Shown here in pieces: positions 37,025 through 46,881 of a DNA stretch of 56,270 bases (positions are counted from its first letter, which is position 1; every line of letters begins with the position of its first letter). The translations under genes were made by a program, and so were the position numbers. The stretch is taken from the NCBI GenBank assembly GCA_964430245.1, contig CAYSEW010000018.1:1-56270 (forward strand), in the 5' to 3' direction. The notes below the pieces were generated by a model, which was not told the origin of the DNA, searched no databases, and was given only the letters and a program-made list of their open reading frames with translations. Origin of the DNA: CAYSEW01 sp964430245 (GTDB lineage Bacteria > Bacteroidota > Bacteroidia > Flavobacteriales_D > Parvicellaceae).

Positions 37025-37450
37025 TTAATTAGCGGCAAGGTCAAACATAAGCTCAACACTGCTTCCGTTTTCTTCAAATGTTAATTCATCGGATAAATGC
37101 TTCATTAAATAGATTCCCCTACCGTCAGGCTTCTCTATGTTCTTAGGGTCAGTAGGGTCGGGTAAATTATTAAAATCAAACCCAGGACCTTCGTCTTTAA
37201 TCACAAAGGTGAGCTTTTCCTCATCTTGGTTACACTGAATAACAGTATCTTTATTAGGATCTAAATCATTACCATGATGAATCGCATTATTAACAGCCTC
37301 TGTAAGGGCGATAAGAATATTGCCATATTTTTCTTCATGAATCCCTACTTCTGCACAAACATCATCTACTAATTTTTCGACTAAATGTATGTTTTCTGAT
37401 TTAGAGGGAATTTTTATTTTCTGCATAACTGGTTGTAATTCTAATACCAT
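37025..37450 (-). CDS. RsbW-like ATP-binding protein (anti-sigma kinase family)
   Basis: A 141-residue stand-alone GHKL ATPase. The N box is TEAVNNAIHHGND, the G1 box DEGPGFD and the G2 box GRGIYLMK. Relatives RsbW and SpoIIAB bind sigma factors and phosphorylate anti-anti-sigma proteins. No STAS-domain partner or sigma-B-type factor is nearby; the rpoN gene at 50 kb is unrelated. It follows the DUF4175 gene by 6 bases. I infer a regulatory kinase or partner-switch role, but the target is unknown. Confidence 0.88.
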   Translation of the reverse strand: MVLELQPVMQKIKIPSKSENIHLVEKLVDDVCAEVGIHEEKYGNILIALTEAVNNAIHHGNDLDPNKDTVIQCNQDEEKLTFVIKDEGPGFDFNNLPDPTDPKNIEKPDGRGIYLMKHLSDELTFEENGSSVELMFDLAAN

Positions 37451-37456
37451 AATTTG

Positions 37457-40400
37457 TTATTGGATAATATTAAAATAATCATTTACCTTGTTTTTATAAT
37501 AAGGCCTTAACGATGGTGGTATCGTTTTAAGTAATTCTACTTCTTTTTCTTTTTTCCTTTTATACTCAAGAAATTGATTAGGGTTACTATATTCTTGTTC
37601 TTTTATTTCATTAGACTCTCTTTTATTGTCTTTTTCTTGTTCTCTCATTGCTTTTTCATGTTCTAACATCTTAACCATTATGTTTTTTTGTCTATTGATG
37701 GTTTCGATATTAATATTGTTATTAATAACATCGTTTTCTAATTTTTCCAATTCCTTTATTATTTCTTTTAAGCCATTACCCATTGATGAGCCATCTTCAT
37801 TTAACGACTGAGACAGCTCTCTAATTTGTTTTTTTAAGGCAGCTTGTTGAGCAGCTAACCTTGCAAGTGATTCATTTGTTCCAGGAGAATTTGATTCCCC
37901 AGGCTTTTTACCCCCAGGCTTATCTCCTTTATTTATAAGCTTTTTCATTTCTTCAAGCTGGCTTTTCATTTTTTCCCTCATTTTTTTCATGTCTGGACTT
38001 GGCTTTTTTCCACTACCACCAGGTTTATTACATTGTCCTGTTCCAGGCATTGAGTTCTGCATTTGCTTTTGTACATCATCAAGAATAAGCGCTAGGTTAT
38101 TTATTGAAGTCATAACATACTGCTGATTAGCATTAGCCATTGCTGTTTTTCTTTCAGTAATATTTTTCAATGACTGATCAAGGTGGTTTTTTATAGATAA
38201 GACTTCTTGATTGACATGTGGACCTAAAAAAGGAACGCGTTTACTCAGGGCAAAAAGGGAGTCTTCAATAACTTTAACATCTTCTTGTAGTTTTTGTTGG
38301 TGTTGCCCTAGCTTAACATACTTAGGATCTCTAGTACTTAAGCTTTTAAGGTTGTTAATAATGCTTTCTTGATCAAATGAAAACTGCACAAGGTTTTCTA
38401 ATAGCTGTCTTAATGCCTTCATATCCAGTTCCATACTTTTAGACTGCATTTCCATTTGAGAGGCTTCCATTTTTGAAGCCATTTCCTTCATTTTTTCAGC
38501 TGCATTTTTTTGAGATTGGCTAGATTTTTTATTGTTATTATTTTCTAGTTCATCCATGCTTTTCTTCATGTCTTCGTTTACCTGTTCTTCTTCTGAATTC
38601 ATTTCAGGAAGGTCATTCTTGTATTCCAATTCATTATTTATTTCTTCTAAATCATCTAGTTCTTTTTGAATAGAGTTGAATTTTTCTTTTAGCTGTTCCT
38701 CTTTTTTATTTAATTGAAAATTATTTTCTGATTTTTCTTTCGTTTTTTCTGAAAGAGATTTTTGTTCTTCTGCTAATTTTTTCAAAGACTCAGTAATTTT
38801 TTCAAAATTTTGCTCAAACTCTAGCTGTTTATATTGCTCTAAAGACCGATCCAGCTCTTTTAACAAATCCTCTTGATTTAGCTCCATGTCCTCCATTTTG
38901 TCTAACAACTTGTCTTTATCCATCTCATTTAATAGTTTTTGCAACTCTTCATATAACTTTTTCATTTCCTCATTCATCAATTCGTCAAATAGCTTATTTA
39001 AAAGCTCTGTTTTTTCAACCAACTCTTTGCTTTTTTCATTAAACTGGTCAAGCTCTTTTGAGTTGGATTTGTTTTGGTTAACGAGTTGAGAAATTTTATT
39101 TTCAAAAGTTTGTTGCTTTTTTAGAAAATTTTCCAACCTATTTTTATCTTCCCAATCTGTTGATTTTTTATTTAACAAGTCATTTTTAATTTTTTGAAGT
39201 TCGAGCTTCAGCTCTCTCGCTTCTGCAATACTATTGTTTAATTCCTTTTTAAAGCTATTACTGTTTTCCTTGGATATTTTATTTAATTCTGACTCTGTGG
39301 GCGCTTTGTATATTTGTAGTTGAGTTTTATTAGACTTAGGCCCATTTATCTCATCATTGTCCCAAACTTCAAAATAATAATCAACAACATCACCTGGATC
39401 TAAGCCTAATGAGGACAAATCAAAAAAGTGATAAAAGTTAGAGGACGAAAATAGCTTTGATACAGACAAAGGAATTTTTTTAGGTTCACCCCAAGAGTTA
39501 AGTTTATAGACAAAGTTTAGTTTAGTAAATCCATAATCATCTTCTATTTGACCGCTAAAGTACCTTAATAGGCTATTAGAGGAGTCTACAGATTGTTCAA
39601 CATCAATTAACGGATGCTGATCTTTAATAGCAGCAAGGTAATACTGATTTGTATCAGTAAAATCACTAAAGCGATTTTTGGAATAAAAAGAATAATCAGA
39701 TGAATTCAATACCTTCCTACTAATGTTAAAAACACCAAAATTATCAGAAGAACTGATGTATGATGTATCATTAAAAGCCAGCGTAAGTGTGTCAACATTT
39801 TTGGTTTTAAAAAACCAGCTGACTTTAGTTCCTTCCGGAACTTCAAGATTGCCAATATTTTCTACAGTGTCAACATCTTTTTTTACATAAGACGGATAAT
39901 TCAAAACGACATCGAACTTTTGAAGGGTAGGTTTAGGAATAGTTGAAAGCTCATATACTTGAGAGTGCTGTTTGCCATCTGTTAAATAAAAGGAAATGGG
40001 TTTTTGAACATTTCTAAAAACGAATTCAAACCTTGTTGTGCTTTTCTTTTTCACATAATGGTTGTTATCTCCATAAACAATATAAATTCGAGCAGGTATT
40101 TCCTTACCGGAAAGTACAATATCTAAAGTAAAGTTCTCTTTTTCTAAAACCTCAAGATTTTCGGAATTTACTTGATAATGAAATGGGGGAGGAGCATACT
40201 CAATTTTTGAGTAATTAATTAATTTATTTACAGATGAAAATATGATGTTCGAATCAATAAAGGAGATTAAAATAAAGATGAAAACTATTGCTATAATACC
40301 TTTTAAGTAACGAAGGTTTTCTTTAAAATTAACAGCTAAATTAAAGGGTAAGGGATTTAGCTTTAGCATTTTTTGTTGAATGCTAGCATCAATTAATTCA

Positions 40401-40777
40401 ACTTCATTAGTGCCCATTTTTTTCTTTTGCAGCTCAAGTTGAAGTGTGTTTAATATTTTGTCTTGAATATTTGGGAAATGTTCACCAATAATTAAGGCTG
40501 CTTTTTCATAAGAAATTACATTACCCAAACGATACAATTTGCTAAATGGAATAAGTAAAAACTTTATGGTTATGACAGAAGTAGTTAATAAAAAACCAAA
40601 GAATAATATAAAGCGACCTGTTGAGTTTAATTTTCCAAAATATTCAATTAAAATAATAGTCAAAAGGAAAGTTGAAAGAAGTAAAAAACTATAAATAGCC
40701 CCTTTAAGCAACTTGTTTTTATAATATTTCCTTATAAAACCGTCTAACTTTAATATTAATAAATCATATGAATTCAT
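37457..40777 (-). CDS. DUF4175 family large membrane-anchored coiled-coil protein
   Basis: A 1106-residue protein. Three hydrophobic helices lie in the first 170 residues (about 24-45, 52-75 and 152-170). Next comes a beta-rich region (about 190-480) with VVDYYFEVWDNDEINGP, then long charged coiled coils (about 500-720 and 780-880) rich in Lys, Glu and Gln. A Gly/Pro/Lys-rich linker is near 915-975 (NKPGGSGKKPS, KPGGKKPGES). The family is widespread in Bacteroidota and of unknown function. It is the first gene of the ybeY-mnmG operon. A cell-envelope scaffold role is conceivable but not shown. Confidence 0.88.
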   Translation of the reverse strand: MNSYDLLILKLDGFIRKYYKNKLLKGAIYSFLLLSTFLLTIILIEYFGKLNSTGRFILFFGFLLTTSVITIKFLLIPFSKLYRLGNVISYEKAALIIGEHFPNIQDKILNTLQLELQKKKMGTNEVELIDASIQQKMLKLNPLPFNLAVNFKENLRYLKGIIAIVFIFILISFIDSNIIFSSVNKLINYSKIEYAPPPFHYQVNSENLEVLEKENFTLDIVLSGKEIPARIYIVYGDNNHYVKKKSTTRFEFVFRNVQKPISFYLTDGKQHSQVYELSTIPKPTLQKFDVVLNYPSYVKKDVDTVENIGNLEVPEGTKVSWFFKTKNVDTLTLAFNDTSYISSSDNFGVFNISRKVLNSSDYSFYSKNRFSDFTDTNQYYLAAIKDQHPLIDVEQSVDSSNSLLRYFSGQIEDDYGFTKLNFVYKLNSWGEPKKIPLSVSKLFSSSNFYHFFDLSSLGLDPGDVVDYYFEVWDNDEINGPKSNKTQLQIYKAPTESELNKISKENSNSFKKELNNSIAEARELKLELQKIKNDLLNKKSTDWEDKNRLENFLKKQQTFENKISQLVNQNKSNSKELDQFNEKSKELVEKTELLNKLFDELMNEEMKKLYEELQKLLNEMDKDKLLDKMEDMELNQEDLLKELDRSLEQYKQLEFEQNFEKITESLKKLAEEQKSLSEKTKEKSENNFQLNKKEEQLKEKFNSIQKELDDLEEINNELEYKNDLPEMNSEEEQVNEDMKKSMDELENNNNKKSSQSQKNAAEKMKEMASKMEASQMEMQSKSMELDMKALRQLLENLVQFSFDQESIINNLKSLSTRDPKYVKLGQHQQKLQEDVKVIEDSLFALSKRVPFLGPHVNQEVLSIKNHLDQSLKNITERKTAMANANQQYVMTSINNLALILDDVQKQMQNSMPGTGQCNKPGGSGKKPSPDMKKMREKMKSQLEEMKKLINKGDKPGGKKPGESNSPGTNESLARLAAQQAALKKQIRELSQSLNEDGSSMGNGLKEIIKELEKLENDVINNNINIETINRQKNIMVKMLEHEKAMREQEKDNKRESNEIKEQEYSNPNQFLEYKRKKEKEVELLKTIPPSLRPYYKNKVNDYFNIIQ

Positions 40778-40913
40778 ATAAAATCAAAAACTACAACTAT
40801 ATGTAACGAAAAAATCGTACCACTTGTTATTACAATTTAAATAATAAAAGGTTTAAAAGTCACAAAATAAGTTAATTAATAAAATTACTATCATTAGAAA
40901 GTGGGCAGAATGT

Positions 40914-40921
40914 TAAATTTG
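40914..40921 (+). promoter_or_regulatory. Candidate -7 box of hemF
   Basis: TAAATTTG is an exact match to the Bacteroidota -7 consensus TAnnTTTG, 45 bases upstream of the hemF ATG. No clear -33 TTG element was seen at 17-21 bases further upstream. Confidence 0.45.
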
Positions 40922-40966
40922 TAGATAAACAAACTGCAGGCAAGACAAAATAAATAAGATTAATTT

Positions 40967-41782
40967 ATGGGTAAATTAGAGTTTAAAAAAGAAAAAGCAG
41001 CTAATTGGTTTAGGTCATTAAGAGATGATTTCTGTTTAGCCTTTGAAGATATTGATGGAGAGAAGTTCCAAAAAAAGCAATGGATTCATAATGGAAAAGG
41101 CGGGGGTGAAATGAGCGTTATGAAAGGAAAAATTTTTGAAAAGGTGGGGGTTAATATTTCTACTGTAGCTGGTCAATTTTCAGAAGAGTATAGAAAAAAG
41201 ATTAAGGGCACTGAAAAATCATCAGATTATTGGGCTTCAGGTATTAGTTTAGTAGCTCACATGAATTCACCAAAAGTTCCCGCTTTTCATTTTAATACTA
41301 GATTTTTAGTTACGGGGGAAACCTGGTTTGGGGGAGGAGCAGATATGACACCTACATTTATTGACAAGAAAGACACAGCGCTATTTCATTTAAAAATGGA
41401 AGAAGCTTGTAAGTCATGCAATGAAAATTATTATTCAGAGTTTAAAAAAAACTGTGATGAATATTTTTATTTACCCCACAGAAAGGAGCCAAGAGGGGAG
41501 GGGGGTATTTTCTTTGATCATTTAAATACAGGTAACTGGGACAAAGATTTCGATTTTATAAAGGAAGTGGGGGTTAAAACATTGGAGAGTATTACAACTA
41601 TTGTTAATAAACATAAAGATTTAAGCTGGACGGCAGATGAAAAAGAGCAACAACTAATAAAAAGAGGCAGGTATGTAGAGTTTAATCTTCTTTGGGATAG
41701 AGGGACCTTGTTTGGCTTAAAAACAGGCGGATCCACAGAGGCTATTTTAATGTCAATGCCTCCTACTGTTAAATGGGAATAA
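40967..41782 (+). CDS. hemF: Oxygen-dependent coproporphyrinogen III oxidase
   Basis: A 271-residue enzyme, slightly shorter than the roughly 300 of E. coli HemF. Conserved stretches are HMNSPKVPAFHFNTRF, TWFGGGADMTPTF, YLPHRKEPRGEGGIFFDHL and GRYVEFNLLWDRGTLFGLKTGG. It decarboxylates coproporphyrinogen III to protoporphyrinogen IX with oxygen, in the cytoplasm. hemD lies elsewhere in the window, so heme genes are scattered. The next gene starts within its last 10 bases or 2 bases after its stop. Use of the oxygen-dependent enzyme implies an aerobic lifestyle. Confidence 0.96.
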   Translation: MGKLEFKKEKAANWFRSLRDDFCLAFEDIDGEKFQKKQWIHNGKGGGEMSVMKGKIFEKVGVNISTVAGQFSEEYRKKIKGTEKSSDYWASGISLVAHMNSPKVPAFHFNTRFLVTGETWFGGGADMTPTFIDKKDTALFHLKMEEACKSCNENYYSEFKKNCDEYFYLPHRKEPRGEGGIFFDHLNTGNWDKDFDFIKEVGVKTLESITTIVNKHKDLSWTADEKEQQLIKRGRYVEFNLLWDRGTLFGLKTGGSTEAILMSMPPTVKWE

Positions 41783-42270
41783 ATATGCTAAGTATAAAAG
41801 AGGTCGAGCAAGTATTATCTAATATACCAGACCCTGAAATTCCAGTTATTAATATTTCAGAACTGGGAGTACTTAGGGAGGTTAAGAAAGAAGGTAATAT
41901 TATAATAGTGATTATTACCCCCACTTATTCAGGGTGTCCAGCCATGAATCAAATAGAAGTAGATATTAAGAAAAAGCTCAAAGAAATCGGAGTTAAAGAT
42001 TTTTTTATTGAAACAATATATAAGCCCGCTTGGACAACGGACTGGATGACAGAAAAAGCTAAAAAGAAGCTATTGGATTATGGAATATCTCCTCCGGAAA
42101 AAACATCAATTGATAAAAGAGCAATTACTGGAGAACACAAAAAAGTAATTTGTCCTTTATGCAAAACACATGACACAAAATTAATTAGTCAATTTGGGTC
42201 TACTGCCTGTAAAGCCCTTTATCAATGTAGAAAATGCCTAGAGCCATTTGATTATTTCAAATGCATTTAA
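41773..42270 (+). CDS. paaD: PaaD-like Fe-S assembly protein
   Basis: A 165-residue protein. The MIP18/DUF59 domain (about 5-90) has IPDPEIPVINISELGVLREV and TPTYSGCPAMNQIEVDI. The C-terminal zinc ribbon has CPLC and CRKC with the closing FGSTACKALYQCRKCLEPFDYFKCI pattern of PaaD. In the phenylacetyl-CoA epoxidase complex PaaD matures the Fe-S reductase PaaE. No paaA, B, C or E is present in this window. The start is either ATG at 41773, overlapping hemF, or ATG at 41785, just after its stop; the second spacing looks more natural. Its stop touches the convergent RND gene. Confidence 0.87.
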   Translation: MGINMLSIKEVEQVLSNIPDPEIPVINISELGVLREVKKEGNIIIVIITPTYSGCPAMNQIEVDIKKKLKEIGVKDFFIETIYKPAWTTDWMTEKAKKKLLDYGISPPEKTSIDKRAITGEHKKVICPLCKTHDTKLISQFGSTACKALYQCRKCLEPFDYFKCI

Positions 42271-45200
42271 TTAGATGTTACTTCTTAATGTCCAATTAAA
42301 CCTATCATATACCCAAAGTTTAAATTTATAGATGAAATAATACATAACAGGAACTGCAATAAGGGTTAAGAAGGTTGCAAAGGTTAAACCATAAATGATA
42401 GTAAGACTCATGGGTCCAAAGAAGATTACATTGTCGCCACCAAAAAACAATTGGGCATCTAAATTTGTAATAAGGGTTATGAAATTTATATTTAGCCCTA
42501 ATGCCAAAGGTAATAACCCTAATATCGTAGTGATTGCTGTTAATAAAACTGGCCTCAACCTTCTTTTTCCACCTAGAATTATAGCTTTTTTCACCTCTTC
42601 AATAGGTAATCTTTCAGTTTCTTCTAAATCAAGCTCTTTCCTTTTTCTTTTTCTTAGCAGATTGGTATAATCAACTAAGACAATGGCATTATTAACTACA
42701 ATTCCAGCCAAAGAAATGATTCCTATCATAGTCATAATGATCACAAAGTCATTCCTAGCGATAACAATTCCAAAAAACACTCCTGACAAACTCAATAAGA
42801 CAGAAAATAAAATAATAAAGGGAGTAGAAAAGGAATTAAATTGAGTAACAAGTATAAGCATGATCAAAAACAGTGCGATTAATAATGCTGTACTCAAAAA
42901 AGACATTTCTTTTTCCTGATCCTTTATTTGCCCTGTAAATTTATATTCAAACCCTTTTTTAATAAAATTAACCCCATTATTTGTAAGTAAATAAGCATCT
43001 ATTTTTTCCTTTACAACTTCAACTAGTTCATTAGGATTGTACCCTTCTTGAACTCCAGAAAAAATAGTAACCATATTAGTTAGGTCTTGCCTTTTTATAG
43101 CGTTATGCTTATATACAATATCAATATTCTCAACAACAGCACTAATCGGGATTTTTAGTTTTTTACCTCTATTATTCATAAACATTACTTTATGATCAAG
43201 AATAGAGGATAGATCCCCTCTATTCTTACTTTCAAACCTAATATTGATGTCAAAATTTTCATCCCCTTTTGTGTAGGTAGATACGTCTTTTCCAAAAAGA
43301 GCAGTTCTTATAGTAGAAGATATTTGCCCTGTAGACAGCCCAGCTCTCTTTGCATATTCTCTGTTTATTTTAATTTTAATTTCAGCTTTATTAAGGTCAA
43401 CATTTAATTTTAGTTTTTGTATGCCAGGAATGTTTAGAGTATCTAAATATTGTTTTATTTTATTTGACTCAGCAATAAGGCTTTCAAAATTTTCAGAACC
43501 TGTTATTTCAATATTAATAGGAGGTTCTTGGGGAGGGCCGTTTTTCTCTTTATCTACAACTATTTTAACATCAGAATTAAAACGATTCATAAGGGATAAT
43601 TCAATTTCTTTTTTCACTTTACTGGTGTTGACCCCTTTCCTATGAGAAAATTCACAAAAGGAAACAGTTATTCTGGCTTTATTAGGGGTTTCTCCATAAG
43701 AGGGCCCTTGCATAGGATCAGAAGTTCCCTTTCCTACTTGCTCAATAACAGATTCAATAAAAGGAATCCTTTCTGTTATACGATTGTTCCCATTGGATAT
43801 TTTAGTTGTGTTATAAACAGAGTAATAAGAATCAGTATTGTTTTTAGAAATAGGGGAGTGGAGAACGCTATCAATAATTGATTTTACCTCTAAAGCTTTA
43901 GCATTTGTTTTATTTATATTAGTTCCTACCGGCAGTTCAACAAATACATTTAAATAATTTGGTTGATTATCTGGAAAAAACAGCACTTTTGGAGGAAAAA
44001 TAGCGATCATAAATATAGAAAGAACAAGGATTAAAAAGGTGCCAAGTATTACATAACGAGGCCTTTTCCCTATCATTACAGCATATAAAAACTGTTGATA
44101 ATACTTTTCTAAAAGAGGCAAAAAGCTGGCTTGAAATTTCTTTGTCGCTGGATTTAAAAAGAAATTATAAAGGAGAATTAGAAAGCCTATTAAAATTAAA
44201 ATATTACCTAGCCATAGGATCTTTAGAAGATACATGATTACAGAAATGAGTGAGAGAATAGCAAAAGAAATTAAACTTTTCTTTTTGTTAGGTTCGGGCT
44301 GCTCAGTCTTCATTAAAACGGCTATCAAAACAGGATTAATTACAAGTGCAACCATTAAGGACGAACCCAAAACTATCATAAGCGTAATAGGAAGGTACTG
44401 CATAAATTCCCCCATAATTCCAGGCCAAAGTGCTAAAGGAATAAAAGCCGCTAATGTTGTGGCAGTTGAAGCAATTATGGGCCACGCAACTTCCCCAACT
44501 CCTTTTTTAGTTGCCTCAAATCGCCCCATTCCATTATCCATTAAACGATAGACATTTTCAACGACAACAATTCCATTATCTACTAACATTCCTAATGCTA
44601 AAACCAAAGAGAATAGTACCATTATATTTAAACTTACGCCAGCTAAATTGAGCAACAAAAAAGAAATGAACATAGAAAGCGGAATAGCAACACCCACAAA
44701 TAAAGCGTTTCTAAACCCTAGAAAGAAAAGTAGCACACCAACAACTAAGATTACTCCAAAAATAATGGAGTTTTCTAGGTTGCTGATTTGAGATCTAATT
44801 TTTATAGATTGATCATTTGTGTATGTTATATCTATATCTGTTGGGATGTGCTTATCTTTTGCTTCACGAATTATTTCTTTGATTTGATCGATGGCTTTGA
44901 TAATATTAGCGCCACCTCTTTTTTTTACATCAAGCATAACAACAGGGTTCCCGTTCTGCCTAGCAAAGCTAGTTGTATCGGTATCTCCAAAAGAAACTGT
45001 TGCAATATCTCTTAAGTAGATGTTTTTACTATCCTCATGTTTAACCACAAGATCATTAATCAACTCATAGTCCTGATACTTACCTTCTATAATAACAAAA
45101 TGATCTATTCCATCAATTTGAATATTACCCGCACCAGTTGTTATGTTTTCAGATTGCAAGGCACTTTCCACATCGCTAAAGCTTACTTGTTTAGCTTCAG

Positions 45201-45813
45201 CATCAAATTTTCGGATCTCTATTTTTACTTTTTTATCCTGGACACCCCTGATTTCAACAGCATTGATTTCCGGAACACCTTCTATAAGGTCTTTTAAGTA
45301 TTCAGCTTTCAATTTTAAAAATGCTACAGGGTAATCACCAGAAAGGTTAATATTAATAATAGGAAATTCATTAACATCCATTTCTTGGATAGTTGGCTCA
45401 AGAGGAAGGTCTTGCGCAAAATTCTTGTTTGCTCGAGCATCAGTTAATGCTTCTTCAACGTAGCGTTTCCCGTCCTTAGGAGATATTTTAAAATCAAATT
45501 CTATTTCTAATGTTGCAAAATCTTGAATAGCGGTAGAAGAAATCTTTTCTATCCCAGTGATAGTGTTAAGTTCATTTTCGAATGGTTTAATTATTTTTTC
45601 TTCAATGATCTCAGGAGAATTTCCAGGATAAGGAATATTAACATAAATGGAAGGAATCTGTACTTCTGGAAAACTTTCTCTTGGCATATTTATGTATGCA
45701 CTAGTGCCAGCAGTTAATAATACAATAATCAATAGGTAAATGGTCTTTCTATTTCCTATTGCTGTAGAAGAAAGCCCAAATTCTCTCCATTTTTTTTGAT
45801 CAAAACCACTCAT
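42271..45813 (-). CDS. Efflux RND transporter permease
   Basis: A 1180-residue inner-membrane pump of the HAE/AcrB-like family, longer than the usual 1050. After the first helix comes NMPRESFPEVQIPSIYV. The TM4 region LGMLVDNGIVVVENVYR has the proton-relay Asp. The second helix bundle has ITLAGIVVNNAIVLVDYTN-like GIVVNNAIVLVDYTN. About 60 extra residues of hydrophobic sequence (near 510-570) explain part of the length. It exports drugs or lipophilic compounds by proton antiport with the adaptor and TolC genes upstream. The substrate is unknown. It is last of the tetR-tolC-adaptor-RND operon. Confidence 0.95.
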   Translation of the reverse strand: MSGFDQKKWREFGLSSTAIGNRKTIYLLIIVLLTAGTSAYINMPRESFPEVQIPSIYVNIPYPGNSPEIIEEKIIKPFENELNTITGIEKISSTAIQDFATLEIEFDFKISPKDGKRYVEEALTDARANKNFAQDLPLEPTIQEMDVNEFPIININLSGDYPVAFLKLKAEYLKDLIEGVPEINAVEIRGVQDKKVKIEIRKFDAEAKQVSFSDVESALQSENITTGAGNIQIDGIDHFVIIEGKYQDYELINDLVVKHEDSKNIYLRDIATVSFGDTDTTSFARQNGNPVVMLDVKKRGGANIIKAIDQIKEIIREAKDKHIPTDIDITYTNDQSIKIRSQISNLENSIIFGVILVVGVLLFFLGFRNALFVGVAIPLSMFISFLLLNLAGVSLNIMVLFSLVLALGMLVDNGIVVVENVYRLMDNGMGRFEATKKGVGEVAWPIIASTATTLAAFIPLALWPGIMGEFMQYLPITLMIVLGSSLMVALVINPVLIAVLMKTEQPEPNKKKSLISFAILSLISVIMYLLKILWLGNILILIGFLILLYNFFLNPATKKFQASFLPLLEKYYQQFLYAVMIGKRPRYVILGTFLILVLSIFMIAIFPPKVLFFPDNQPNYLNVFVELPVGTNINKTNAKALEVKSIIDSVLHSPISKNNTDSYYSVYNTTKISNGNNRITERIPFIESVIEQVGKGTSDPMQGPSYGETPNKARITVSFCEFSHRKGVNTSKVKKEIELSLMNRFNSDVKIVVDKEKNGPPQEPPINIEITGSENFESLIAESNKIKQYLDTLNIPGIQKLKLNVDLNKAEIKIKINREYAKRAGLSTGQISSTIRTALFGKDVSTYTKGDENFDINIRFESKNRGDLSSILDHKVMFMNNRGKKLKIPISAVVENIDIVYKHNAIKRQDLTNMVTIFSGVQEGYNPNELVEVVKEKIDAYLLTNNGVNFIKKGFEYKFTGQIKDQEKEMSFLSTALLIALFLIMLILVTQFNSFSTPFIILFSVLLSLSGVFFGIVIARNDFVIIMTMIGIISLAGIVVNNAIVLVDYTNLLRKRKRKELDLEETERLPIEEVKKAIILGGKRRLRPVLLTAITTILGLLPLALGLNINFITLITNLDAQLFFGGDNVIFFGPMSLTIIYGLTFATFLTLIAVPVMYYFIYKFKLWVYDRFNWTLRSNI

Positions 45814-45825
45814 AGGATTAATTTT

Positions 45826-46881
45826 TTATTGAATTTTCACTAATTGCCCTTCAACTACATTACTTTTCCCCTCATCTATAATAACCTCTCCCTCTTTCAG
45901 CCCATTAAGGACCTGAGTTTCATTTAAATATTGTAGACCAGTATTTATTTCTCTTATTTCAACTTTCTTTTGAGCATTAACCACCTTTACAATGGAAAGC
46001 CCTTTTGTGTTTTTTAAAATCACCCTTGATGGAATCACAATAGAGCTTGAATCAAAATAATCACGAAGACTCATTACCGCCATTAGATTGGGAATTATTT
46101 TTTTATTTTCAGCGTTAAGTTTTGACTCTACTATAATTGTTCTATTTACAGGATTGATCTGTTTTCCAATTCTATTTAAAACCAGCGTGTTAAAGTTTAA
46201 ATCAAGTGTGGGAAAGAAGACACTTACTTTTTGTCCTTCATTTAGGGTTGAAAGATAGTTTTCGGAAACATCTGCAGTAACATAGAGCTCGTCAAGGTTT
46301 ATTAATCTAATTATTGGAGATGCTGGGCTACCAAGCTGACCAATAGAAACATATACCTCATCAACATATCCTTTAAAAGGAGCATAGATAGAATATTTAT
46401 CTTTTTGAGCAAGAAGTGTTTCTTTTGTTTTTAATAAAGCATTATATCTTGTAGTTGCTTCTTTTAATTGTAATTCTGTCCCTAGGCCTTGTTCTGCAAG
46501 TTTAGACTGTTTTTCTAAAACATATTTAGCCAACAATAGTTGTTCTTCTAGCTCCTCCATATTAGCACTTAGCAGTTCGCTTGAAAATGTAGCTATAAGC
46601 TGATTTTTTTGGATTAGCTGCCCTTCTTCAACGTGAATAGATTGAACAAGCCCTCCCATTTCAGGCAGTAATAAAATATTCTTTTTTGAAACCACTTGAC
46701 CTTGAATTTCAAAATAGTGTTCAAAAGGTTTTTTTTCTGATTTTATTGTGGTAACCAATACAGAAGCTTCTTTCTTTTGTTTGGGTTTCGATCCTGAATC
46801 AGGCACTTTTTCTGATTGACAGCTGTTAAAACAAAGAATAAAAGCAAATGAGAATATATATAAATTGTTCTTTTTCATCAT
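45826..46881 (-). CDS. Efflux RND periplasmic adaptor subunit, lipoprotein
   Basis: A 351-residue membrane-fusion protein. The signal peptide ends in a lipobox FNSC (Cys21). The barrel-sandwich hybrid has GQVVSKKNILLLPEMGGLVQSIHVEEGQLI, followed by a helical hairpin (about 105-150), the second hybrid half YSIYAPFKGYVDEVYVSIGQLG, and beta-barrel plus membrane-proximal domains ending in VLNGLKEGEVIIDEG. It links the pump to TolC in the periplasm. It overlaps the TolC stop by 4 bases and precedes the pump by 12 bases. Confidence 0.95.
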   Translation of the reverse strand: MMKKNNLYIFSFAFILCFNSCQSEKVPDSGSKPKQKKEASVLVTTIKSEKKPFEHYFEIQGQVVSKKNILLLPEMGGLVQSIHVEEGQLIQKNQLIATFSSELLSANMEELEEQLLLAKYVLEKQSKLAEQGLGTELQLKEATTRYNALLKTKETLLAQKDKYSIYAPFKGYVDEVYVSIGQLGSPASPIIRLINLDELYVTADVSENYLSTLNEGQKVSVFFPTLDLNFNTLVLNRIGKQINPVNRTIIVESKLNAENKKIIPNLMAVMSLRDYFDSSSIVIPSRVILKNTKGLSIVKVVNAQKKVEIREINTGLQYLNETQVLNGLKEGEVIIDEGKSNVVEGQLVKIQ

